A stretch of DNA of 8,004 nucleotides from Hellea sp. (GTDB lineage Bacteria; Pseudomonadota; Alphaproteobacteria; Caulobacterales; Maricaulaceae). The translations under genes and the position numbers were made by a program. The notes below the pieces were generated by a model, which saw only the letters and a program-made list of their open reading frames with translations, ran no database searches and had not been told where the DNA came from. The DNA is taken from NCBI GenBank assembly GCA_020628635.1, contig JAHDEU010000049.1:1749-9752 (forward strand). The letters run 5' to 3'. This document shows positions 1 to 4,849 of the stretch, one piece after another. How positions within the stretch are numbered: position 1 is the stretch's first letter; each line of letters begins with the position of its first letter.

Positions 1-197
1 GGCTTCAGCGTGATCTTGGGCTTGGCAGCACCGGACGCGGCGCCGCCGGCACCGGGTTTGACCAGCCGCTTCTTTTTCTTTTCCACCACCACGGCGCTCG
101 AGCGCGTCGTCGTGCGGCGCGGCGTGCGGGTCGGGCCACCGGGGCGGCCGCCGCCCTTGGGACCAGAGGGGCGGTTGGGTCTGTTACCTTGGCTCAT
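1..197 (-). CDS. infB: Translation initiation factor IF-2, N-terminal fragment
   Basis: Only the first 65 codons and two bases are present; the gene runs off the left edge of the window. IF2 is the GTPase that brings initiator fMet-tRNA to the 30S subunit and promotes subunit joining. The visible part begins MSQGNRPNRPSGPKGGGRPG and is a basic, low-complexity Gly/Pro/Arg stretch, followed by VVVEKKKKRLVKPG at about residues 41-54. This is the usual look of the poorly conserved, disordered N terminus of alphaproteobacterial IF2. No G domain is visible, so the call rests on composition, this motif and the position after nusA and ylxR. The ATG at 197-195 is preceded by GAAAG, only a weak ribosome binding site. 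The gap to ylxR is 136 bases, wider than elsewhere in the operon, which leaves room for an internal promoter. Confidence 0.92.
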   Translation of the reverse strand, partial: MSQGNRPNRPSGPKGGGRPGGPTRTPRRTTTRSSAVVVEKKKKRLVKPGAGGAASGAAKPKITLK

Positions 198-209
198 AAT
201 CGTCTTTCG

Positions 210-224
210 TCGTGTCGTGTCGTG
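210..224 (-). repeat. Three tandem CACGA pentamers in the infB leader
   Basis: Three perfect head-to-tail copies of TCGTG on the plus strand, CACGA in the infB sense, lie 13 to 27 bases upstream of the infB start codon. They cover the area where a ribosome binding site would normally be. They may be neutral, or may change the spacing or accessibility of the leader. The function is not known. Confidence 0.6.
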
Positions 225-296
225 CGGCCTACTGAGGGCGCATAAATTCCTGAGTGGCCGCATCGCTCCCGCGCCGCCCAATTCGCGGGAAGGCGC

Positions 297-324
297 GTTG
301 TAAACGAATGGGGCCGGTTTTCAA
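297..324 (-). promoter_or_regulatory. Candidate internal promoter for infB
   Basis: On the minus strand TTGAAA (324-319) is followed after 16 bases by TACAAC (302-297), giving 5 of 6 and 4 of 6 matches to the sigma-70 type boxes. A transcript would start near 290 and carry a leader of about 93 bases. That leader would open with an inverted repeat, TCCCGCG and CGCGGGA (267-290, 7-bp stem, 10-base loop). The hairpin has no T-run in either direction, so it is not a convincing terminator. Internal promoters before infB are plausible in this operon, but here the call rests on pattern matching only. Confidence 0.3.
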
Positions 325-333
325 CAGCCGGGA

Positions 334-1110
334 TTAGCTCGGACTGCCGCGTTGTCTCTTTCCGGGCGGCTTTTTCCCGGACGGCTTCTGGCCGGGCGGC
401 TCCGCGACGCCCGCGCGCACGCCCCGCTCGGGCCATGCGATCTCGTGCTGGCGGTCCGCCCAGTCATCGGGGACCATCGGTTCGAAGCCGGACAGACGCG
501 CCGCACTCTGGATGATGCCCTTGGTCATCGGCCCGCGCAGCATGGCGGCGTGGACGACGGGTTCGCGGCCCAGCGCTTCGCCGATTTCCTGCGCGGTGAA
601 ACAGCCCACGACTTTCGGGTCCGGCAGTTCCAGCTCGCGCGCGGTCGCCAGGCTCAGCGTGCGCAGCTTGCCGCGCCCGTCGGGCTGCCCGTCGCGCGCC
701 TCGATGCGAAGCGCGACCTCGCCGCGGGCCGCTGCCTCGCGAACAGACGATTGCCCAAAGGCGAGACGGCCCGCCTTGCGCGCCATGGTCAGCTGGTTCA
801 GCAGCCGTCGCCGCAGCTGCGCGCGCGTCTGCTCGACGATGGTGTCGGCATCCACCTTGGCATTGCCTTTGAACCCGCGCTTGAACCCGCCGATCTTCAC
901 GGCACGCCGCAAGCTCGCCTCGTCTGCGCTCACCCAGACACCCCGTCCCGGCAGCTTGCCGAGCGCGTCGGGCAAGACGTCTCCATCCGGCGAGCGGACA
1001 TAGCGGACCATGTCGTCGGGATCGCGCACGGCTCCCGACGCCACGCAGCGGCGCTCACGCGGCTTGTGGCCGCGCTTGTCCTCACCAAGACTGTTGGAAC
1101 TCGCCCTCAG
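334..1110 (-). CDS. ylxR: YlxR (DUF448) RNA-binding protein fused to an L7Ae-like domain; start uncertain
   Basis: The open frame encodes about 258 residues when counted from a CTG at 1110. The YlxR domain spans about residues 15-95, with the family ERRC motif at 19-22, VRYVRSPDGDVLPD and the GKLPGRGVWVSAD signature at about 51-63. An L7Ae-like RNA-binding domain follows at about 101-208, with LTMARKAGRLAFGQ, the EARDGQ loop, EIGEALGREPVVHAA and a terminal RLSGF. The tail is basic and Pro/Gly-rich. YlxR of Bacillus subtilis (RnpM) is reported to bind RNase P RNA and modulate its activity; the same role here is inference. The start is odd. The first ATG/GTG/TTG in frame is GTG at 1044, which would cut off ERRC. 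The frame is open only up to a TGA at 1122-1120, so the start is either a non-standard codon such as CTG 1110 or lies behind a frameshift from GTG 1123. It follows nusA and ends 136 bases before infB. Confidence 0.87.
   Translation of the reverse strand: MRASSNSLGEDKRGHKPRERRCVASGAVRDPDDMVRYVRSPDGDVLPDALGKLPGRGVWVSADEASLRRAVKIGGFKRGFKGNAKVDADTIVEQTRAQLRRRLLNQLTMARKAGRLAFGQSSVREAAARGEVALRIEARDGQPDGRGKLRTLSLATARELELPDPKVVGCFTAQEIGEALGREPVVHAAMLRGPMTKGIIQSAARLSGFEPMVPDDWADRQHEIAWPERGVRAGVAEPPGQKPSGKKPPGKRQRGSPS
362..406 (-). repeat. 15-base in-gene repeat encoding three Pro-Gly pentapeptides at the YlxR C terminus
   Basis: Three copies of CCGGRCGGCT recur with an exact 15-base period at 362, 377 and 392 on the plus strand. 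In the ylxR frame they encode EPPGQ, KPSGK and KPPGK (about residues 237-251). The repeat makes a short, flexible, positively charged tail that probably adds nonspecific RNA affinity. It is likely to vary in copy number between relatives. Confidence 0.7.
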
Positions 1111-1122
1111 CGGTCCGGGTCA

Positions 1123-1141
1123 CAGGCGCATTATGCGCCTG
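1123..1141 (-). promoter_or_regulatory. Perfect hairpin enclosing the nusA stop and an overlapping ATG
   Basis: CAGGCGC and GCGCCTG form a 7-bp perfect stem around the 5-base loop ATAAT in the mRNA sense. The loop holds the nusA stop codon TAA and the first two bases of an ATG overlapping it as TAATG. A purine-rich GAAGGA (1148-1143) lies just upstream and could serve as the ribosome binding site for that ATG. There is no T-run, so it is not an intrinsic terminator. Its position suggests control of coupled translation between nusA and ylxR; this is inference. Confidence 0.6.
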
Positions 1142-2813
1142 ATCCTTCATTGGCGAAGAGCGCATCGGCCGCTTCGCGTGCGGTTTCGGGACGGGCGTAC
1201 TCAGCGGGCTCTTCGCCCTCTTCGCCCTCGGCTTCCGCCTGTTCGGCCAGGAGGTCCTCCTCGCTGATCCAGCCCGCGACGACGCGCGCCTGCATGATCA
1301 GGTCGGACGCTTCCTCGGTGCTGAACTTCATGCCCTCGAAGATGCCTTCCTCGCGGTGCTTCTCGCCATTTCGGAACTCGACATAGCCGGTGAGATCGTC
1401 GGGCACGAGGCCGGCGACGTCTTCGACGGTGAAGGTCTCGTTCTCGCCAAAGCGGACCGCCATGGGCAGGGTCACGCCCGGAATGGTCAGCACCTCGTCC
1501 TCCACGCCCAGCTCCTTGCGGCGGGCGTCCTGTTCGGCGGCGACCTTTTCCAGATATTCGCGCGCGCGCATCTGCAGCTCTTCGGCCGTCTCGTCGTCAA
1601 AGCCTTCGATGGAGGACAGTTCGTCGAGCTCGACATAGCCGACCTCTTCCATGGTCTCGAAGCCCTCGGACACCAGCAGCTGGGCGACCATCTCGTCCAC
1701 GTCCAGACCGTTCATGAACAGCTCGGAGCGTTCCTTGAACTCGGCCTGGCGACGCTCGCTCTCCTGCTCTTCGGTCAGGATGTCCAGCGCCCAACCGGAC
1801 AGCTGGGAGGCAAGGCGCACATTCTGGCCGCGGCGGCCGATGGCGAGCGAGAGCTGCTCTTCCGGCACGACGACCTCGATGCGCTCGTCTTCCTCGTGGA
1901 TGACCACTTTCGCCACTTCCGCCGGCTGTAGGCCGTTCACGATGAAGGTACCGAGATCCTCGGTATAGGGAATGATGTCGATGCGCTCGCCCTGCAGCTC
2001 GTTGACCACGGCCTGCACGCGTGATCCGCGCATGCCGACGCAGGCACCGACGGGATCGATGGAGGAATCGTTGGAGTAGACCGCGATCTTGGCGCGTGAG
2101 CCGGGATCGCGCGCGACGGCCACGATCTGGATCACGCCCTCATAGACTTCCGGCACTTCCTGCGCGAAGAGCTGCGCCATGAATTGCGGATGCGCGCGGC
2201 TCAGGAAAATCTGCGAGCCGCGCGGCTCTTCGCGCACGTCCATGATATAGGCGCGGATGCGGTCGCCGGGCTTGACGTTCTCTCTGGGGAGAGCCTGGTC
2301 GCGGCGGATGACAGCTTCGGCGCGACCCAGATCCACGATGATGTGGCCATATTCCACGCGCTTGACGATGCCGTTGATGATCTCGCCGACGCGGTCCTTG
2401 AATTCCTCATACTGGCGGGAGCGTTCGGCTTCGCGGGTCTTCTGCGTGATGACCTGTTTGGCCATGTGCGTCTGCACGCGGGAGGGCTCGATCATCGGCA
2501 ACGGCGTGGAGATTTCCGTGCCGAGCTCGGCTTCCGGATTGTCCAGCTGCGCGGTGGCCAGATCGATTTCGGTATATTCGTTCTCGACCTCGTCCACCAC
2601 GGTCATGACGCGGCGCAGCGTCATCTCACCCGTCTCGGGGTGCAGGAAGGCGCGGATGTCCAGCTCGGCCCCGTAGCGCATCTTGGCGGCGCGTTCGAAC
2701 GCCTCCTCGATGCCGCGCAGCACGATCTGCTTGTCGATGGATTTCTCTTCCGCGACCGCCTTGGCGATCTGGAGCCATTCGAGTTTGTTTGCGGAAACGC
2801 CGGCAATCGCCAT
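1131..2813 (-). CDS. nusA: Transcription termination/antitermination factor NusA
   Basis: NusA binds RNA polymerase and nascent RNA, stimulates pausing and intrinsic termination, and takes part in rRNA and other antitermination complexes. The 560-residue protein has the full family layout: the RNA polymerase-binding N domain (about 1-130), an S1 domain (about 140-209), KH1 (about 240-285, with VGMRGSR at 259-265) and KH2 (about 305-350, with IGRRGQN at 325-331). Two helix-hairpin-helix-type C-terminal repeat regions follow (about 365-430 and 440-520), then a strongly acidic end. The length is close to other alphaproteobacterial NusA proteins that carry C-terminal acidic repeats. The ATG at 2813 lies 3 bases after the rimP stop, and the end of rimP supplies a GAGGAA ribosome binding site, so the two genes are probably translationally coupled. 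All domains appear intact. Confidence 0.98.
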   Translation of the reverse strand: MAIAGVSANKLEWLQIAKAVAEEKSIDKQIVLRGIEEAFERAAKMRYGAELDIRAFLHPETGEMTLRRVMTVVDEVENEYTEIDLATAQLDNPEAELGTEISTPLPMIEPSRVQTHMAKQVITQKTREAERSRQYEEFKDRVGEIINGIVKRVEYGHIIVDLGRAEAVIRRDQALPRENVKPGDRIRAYIMDVREEPRGSQIFLSRAHPQFMAQLFAQEVPEVYEGVIQIVAVARDPGSRAKIAVYSNDSSIDPVGACVGMRGSRVQAVVNELQGERIDIIPYTEDLGTFIVNGLQPAEVAKVVIHEEDERIEVVVPEEQLSLAIGRRGQNVRLASQLSGWALDILTEEQESERRQAEFKERSELFMNGLDVDEMVAQLLVSEGFETMEEVGYVELDELSSIEGFDDETAEELQMRAREYLEKVAAEQDARRKELGVEDEVLTIPGVTLPMAVRFGENETFTVEDVAGLVPDDLTGYVEFRNGEKHREEGIFEGMKFSTEEASDLIMQARVVAGWISEEDLLAEQAEAEGEEGEEPAEYARPETAREAADALFANEGSGA

Positions 2814-2816
2814 GGT

Positions 2817-3365
2817 CTATTCCTCTTCTTCGCTTGCTTTGGCTGCGGCAAGCGCGGCCTCTTTCTTGCGCTGCCCTTCGGCAACCAATTCATCGGTGAT
2901 CAGCAGCTTGGCCTCGCTGATCCAGTCAAACGGGATGCTCGCCGTGTGCTCGCTCTCGCCGTCCAGATTGATATCGACTTTTCCGTCCTCGACGCCCGCC
3001 AGCACGCCGCGAAAGCGCTTGCGCCCCTCCACCATGCGGTCGAGCTCGAGCCGGGCGAGGTAGCCCTCATAGGTCGTGAAGTCGGCGTAGTCCGTCAGCG
3101 GACGGTCCATGCCGGGGCTGGACACTTCCAGCACATAGGGATCAGCCAGCGGGTCTTCCACTTCCATCAGCGCCGACAGTTCGCGCGACAGCTGCTCGCA
3201 ATTCTCGATGCCCATCAGGCCGTCCGAGACACGCTCCGCCATGATCTGCACCGTGCGGCGATTGCCCGCCATCACGCGCACCCGCACGATCCGCAGGCCG
3301 AGGTCTTCGGCAACGGGCTCGGCAAGGGCGAGGATCTGCTCGTCGATATGTGTCTTGGTCTTCAG
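2817..3365 (-). CDS. rimP: Ribosome maturation factor RimP; non-canonical start
   Basis: RimP helps assemble the 30S subunit. The frame encodes about 182 residues from a CTG at 3365. The N-terminal domain shows the helix LALAEPVAEDLGL (about 12-24), then VRVRVMAG, VQIMAER, and the signature DPYVLEVSSPGMDRPL at 75-90. The C-terminal SH3-like domain covers about 95-155, followed by a charged tail ending in acidic residues. Starting at GTG 3287, the nearest standard start codon, would delete the conserved first helix. The frame stays open upstream of it only to a TGA at 3371-3369. CTG 3365 would give a protein beginning (M)KTKTHIDEQ. A GGGA (3378-3375) nine bases before it could act as a weak ribosome binding site. 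The gene opens the operon and ends 3 bases before nusA. An intrinsic terminator sits directly upstream. Confidence 0.93.
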   Translation of the reverse strand: MKTKTHIDEQILALAEPVAEDLGLRIVRVRVMAGNRRTVQIMAERVSDGLMGIENCEQLSRELSALMEVEDPLADPYVLEVSSPGMDRPLTDYADFTTYEGYLARLELDRMVEGRKRFRGVLAGVEDGKVDINLDGESEHTASIPFDWISEAKLLITDELVAEGQRKKEAALAAAKASEEEE

Positions 3366-3381
3366 CTCTCAAAATCCCATG

Positions 3382-3411
3382 AAAAAAGCGGCCATCCCAG
3401 TAGGAGGCCGC
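3382..3411 (-). terminator. Intrinsic terminator in the rimP-nusA leader, candidate attenuator
   Basis: In the minus-strand sense GCGGCCTCC pairs with GGA-T-GGCCGC (3411-3388), giving nine base pairs with one bulged base and a 5-base loop TACTG. It is followed directly by six T residues (3387-3382). No gene lies between it and the divergent rlmN, so the only minus-strand transcript it can act on is the rimP-nusA-ylxR-infB leader. The T-run ends one base before an ATG at 3380. Leader termination that depends on NusA and controls nusA expression has been reported in Bacillus subtilis; a similar feedback here is inference. Confidence 0.72.
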
Positions 3412-3426
3412 CGGTAATGTGAGCGC

Positions 3427-3455
3427 TACATAGGCCGGAGGGTGAGTCGGCGCAA
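3427..3455 (-). promoter_or_regulatory. Candidate promoter for the rimP-nusA-ylxR-infB operon
   Basis: On the minus strand TTGCGC (3455-3450) is followed after exactly 17 bases by TATGTA (3432-3427), preceded by CC to read CCTATGTA. A start near 3420 would put the terminator hairpin at about +10 to +33, leaving a leader of only some 55 bases before the proposed rimP start. Each box has only three clear matches to the general consensus. The call leans on spacing and position between the palindromic repeats and the terminator. Confidence 0.38.
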
Positions 3456-3491
3456 GGGGCCACAGACACTTCTCCCAATCCACTTCCACCG

Positions 3492-3539
3492 ACCCTCTCC
3501 CTTGAGGGAGAGGGTGCCCGAAGGGCGGGTGAGGGTGTC
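3492..3539 (+). repeat. Two-hairpin palindromic intergenic repeat, copy 1
   Basis: A 10-bp perfect hairpin (3492-3501 with 3506-3515, loop TTGA) is followed by a small hairpin GCCC-GAA-GGGC (3516-3526) and then GGGTGAGGGTGTC. This is the kind of REP-like element scattered between genes in many GC-rich Proteobacteria. It lies in the divergent rimP/rlmN spacer and is inverted relative to copy 2. It has no T-run and is unlikely to be a simple terminator. Confidence 0.85.
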
Positions 3540-3547
3540 AGGTGTCA
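3534..3547. repeat. Tandem GGTGTCA duplication at the inner edge of repeat copy 1
   Basis: GGTGTCA occurs twice head to tail, the first copy overlapping the end of the palindromic repeat. It is followed by a short palindrome, GAGAG-T-CTCTC (3548-3558), in the centre of the inverted pair. A short duplication at the border could be a trace of insertion or of replication slippage at the hairpins. Confidence 0.45.
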
Positions 3548-3566
3548 GAGAGTCTCTCCCAAATCG

Positions 3567-3614
3567 AACACCCTCATCCGGCCTGTCGGCCACCTTCTCC
3601 CTCAAGGGAGAAGG
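3567..3614 (-). repeat. Two-hairpin palindromic intergenic repeat, copy 2 (inverted)
   Basis: Read on the minus strand this copy matches copy 1 over its full length with a few differences. The large hairpin is CCTTCTCCC paired with GGGAGAAGG around a TTGA loop, and the small one is GGCC-GACA-GGCC, followed by GGATGAGGGTGTT. Two differences from copy 1 fall on both sides of a stem and keep pairing, which shows that the structure is maintained. The shared TGAGGGTGT ends of the two copies can pair with each other (3530-3538 with 3568-3576). Confidence 0.83.
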
Positions 3615-3644
3615 ACGACTTTTGAAAGGCCTGGACACCACCCC

Positions 3645-3673
3645 TAGAGCTTTCCCCGCCCCTGCCCTATATC
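3645..3673 (+). promoter_or_regulatory. Candidate rlmN promoter giving a leaderless transcript
   Basis: CTATATC at 3667-3673 fits the alphaproteobacterial (Caulobacter-type) -10 pattern CTANAWC at every position. A weak -35 match, TAGAGC (3645-3650), lies 17 bases before TATATC. Only six bases separate the -10 box from the ATG, so transcription would start at or within a base or two of the start codon. The stretch before the ATG has no purine-rich ribosome binding site, in keeping with leaderless translation. Confidence 0.5.
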
Positions 3674-3679
3674 GCGCCC

Positions 3680-4849
3680 ATGGCCACCACCCTCATCGAC
3701 AGCGCGCCAGCCCCTGTGCCCGGCCAAGCGCCTGCGGACTCCCGCATCCGCCTGCCCGGCCTGTCGCGCTCCGAGATCGCGGCGGAACTCACCACCATGG
3801 GCGTGGACCCGAAGAAGGTCCGTATGCGCGCGGGCCAGATCTTCCGCTGGATCTACAATCAGGGCGTGACCGAGTTCGATCAGATGACGAACATCGCCAA
3901 GCCCTTCCGCGAAGAGCTGGCGCAGCGCTTCACCCTCGCCCGGCCCGAGATCGTCGAGCACCAGATCTCCCGCGACGGCACACGCAAATATCTCATCCGC
4001 ATGGCGCCGGGCGTGGAGGTGGAGAGCGTCTTCATTCCGGATGTGTCGCGCTCCGGTGCGCTCTGCGTGTCGAGCCAGGTCGGCTGCACGCTGACCTGCA
4101 CTTTCTGCCACACGGGCACGCAGCGCCTGGTCCGCAACCTCACGCCGGCCGAGATCGTGCTGCAGGTCATGGTCTGCCGCGACGATCTGGGCGAGTGGCC
4201 GAGCTCGATCGAAGACCGCAAGCTCGTCAACATCGTCTTCATGGGCATGGGCGAGCCGCTTTATAACACCGACAATGTGGTCGATGCGATCAAGACCATT
4301 TCGGACGACCAGGGCATGTCCATCGGCCGCCGCCGCATCACGGTCAGCACATCCGGCGTCGTGCCGGACATCGCGCGCATCGGCGCGGAAGCCAACACCA
4401 TGCTGGCCATCAGCCTGCACGCGGCGGACGACGAGACGCGCACGAAGATCATGCCGATCAACAGGAAGTACCCGCTGGACGAGCTGCTCCAGGCCTGCCG
4501 CGACTATCCCGGCCTTTCCAACGCCAAGCGGATCACGTTTGAGTATGTCATGCTCAAGGGCGTCAACGACACGCCCAAACATGCGCGCAATCTGATCACA
4601 GCGCTGCAGGGCATTCCGGCCAAGGTGAACCTCATCCCGTTCAACCCATGGCCCGGCAGTCCATACGAGTGCTCCGACATGGAGACGATCCGCGCCTTCG
4701 CCGCACGCCTCAAGAAGGCCGGGCTCGCCGCGCCCATCCGCAAGACCCGCGGCGAGGACATCATGGCGGCCTGCGGGCAGCTGAAGTCCGAGAGCGAAAA
4801 ACGCCGCGCCAGCGACATCCGCCGCGAAGCGCGCGCAAGCCTCGCATGA
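3680..4849 (+). CDS. rlmN: Dual-specificity 23S rRNA/tRNA adenine-C2 methyltransferase RlmN
   Basis: A radical SAM enzyme that methylates C2 of A2503 in 23S rRNA and A37 in some tRNAs, tuning the peptidyl transferase centre and decoding. At 389 residues it is of normal family length. Near the N terminus lies the substrate-binding region RAGQIFRWIYNQGV (50-63). The radical SAM core carries the CX3CX2C cluster motif as C136, C140 and C143. C129 in LCVSSQVG is the conserved cysteine seven residues before the cluster, and C365 in MAACGQL is the C-terminal cysteine that is methylated during catalysis in Escherichia coli RlmN. SAM-binding elements include FMGMGEPL (187-194) and VSTSGVVP (222-229). 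The ATG at 3680 has no ribosome binding site and is probably translated from a leaderless message. Its TGA stop overlaps the next gene's ATG. It is divergent from rimP. Confidence 0.97.
   Translation: MATTLIDSAPAPVPGQAPADSRIRLPGLSRSEIAAELTTMGVDPKKVRMRAGQIFRWIYNQGVTEFDQMTNIAKPFREELAQRFTLARPEIVEHQISRDGTRKYLIRMAPGVEVESVFIPDVSRSGALCVSSQVGCTLTCTFCHTGTQRLVRNLTPAEIVLQVMVCRDDLGEWPSSIEDRKLVNIVFMGMGEPLYNTDNVVDAIKTISDDQGMSIGRRRITVSTSGVVPDIARIGAEANTMLAISLHAADDETRTKIMPINRKYPLDELLQACRDYPGLSNAKRITFEYVMLKGVNDTPKHARNLITALQGIPAKVNLIPFNPWPGSPYECSDMETIRAFAARLKKAGLAAPIRKTRGEDIMAACGQLKSESEKRRASDIRREARASLA

Noticed and set aside
267..290. 7-bp inverted repeat as a ylxR terminator
   Set aside because: No T-run on either strand after the stem. 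At most a leader hairpin for infB.
352..1386. 344-residue plus-strand open frame opposite ylxR and the end of nusA
   Set aside because: Spans two conserved genes on the other strand, has an Arg/Ala-rich composition and no recognisable motif.
1120..3371. TGA read as a sense codon, which would give rimP and ylxR ordinary ATG starts
   Set aside because: rlmN ends normally at a TGA just after its family C terminus, and nothing else in the window suggests TGA recoding. Site-specific readthrough remains possible but unsupported.
2184..3422. 412-residue plus-strand open frame opposite nusA and rimP
   Set aside because: It is a mirror of the high-GC codon pattern of nusA/rimP, has His/Ala/Leu-rich composition and no domain, and runs through two certain genes.
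3644..4582. 312-residue minus-strand frame opposite rlmN
   Set aside because: Composition is typical of a shadow frame (Arg/Asp/His/Ala repeats), and rlmN on the other strand has all its catalytic motifs.
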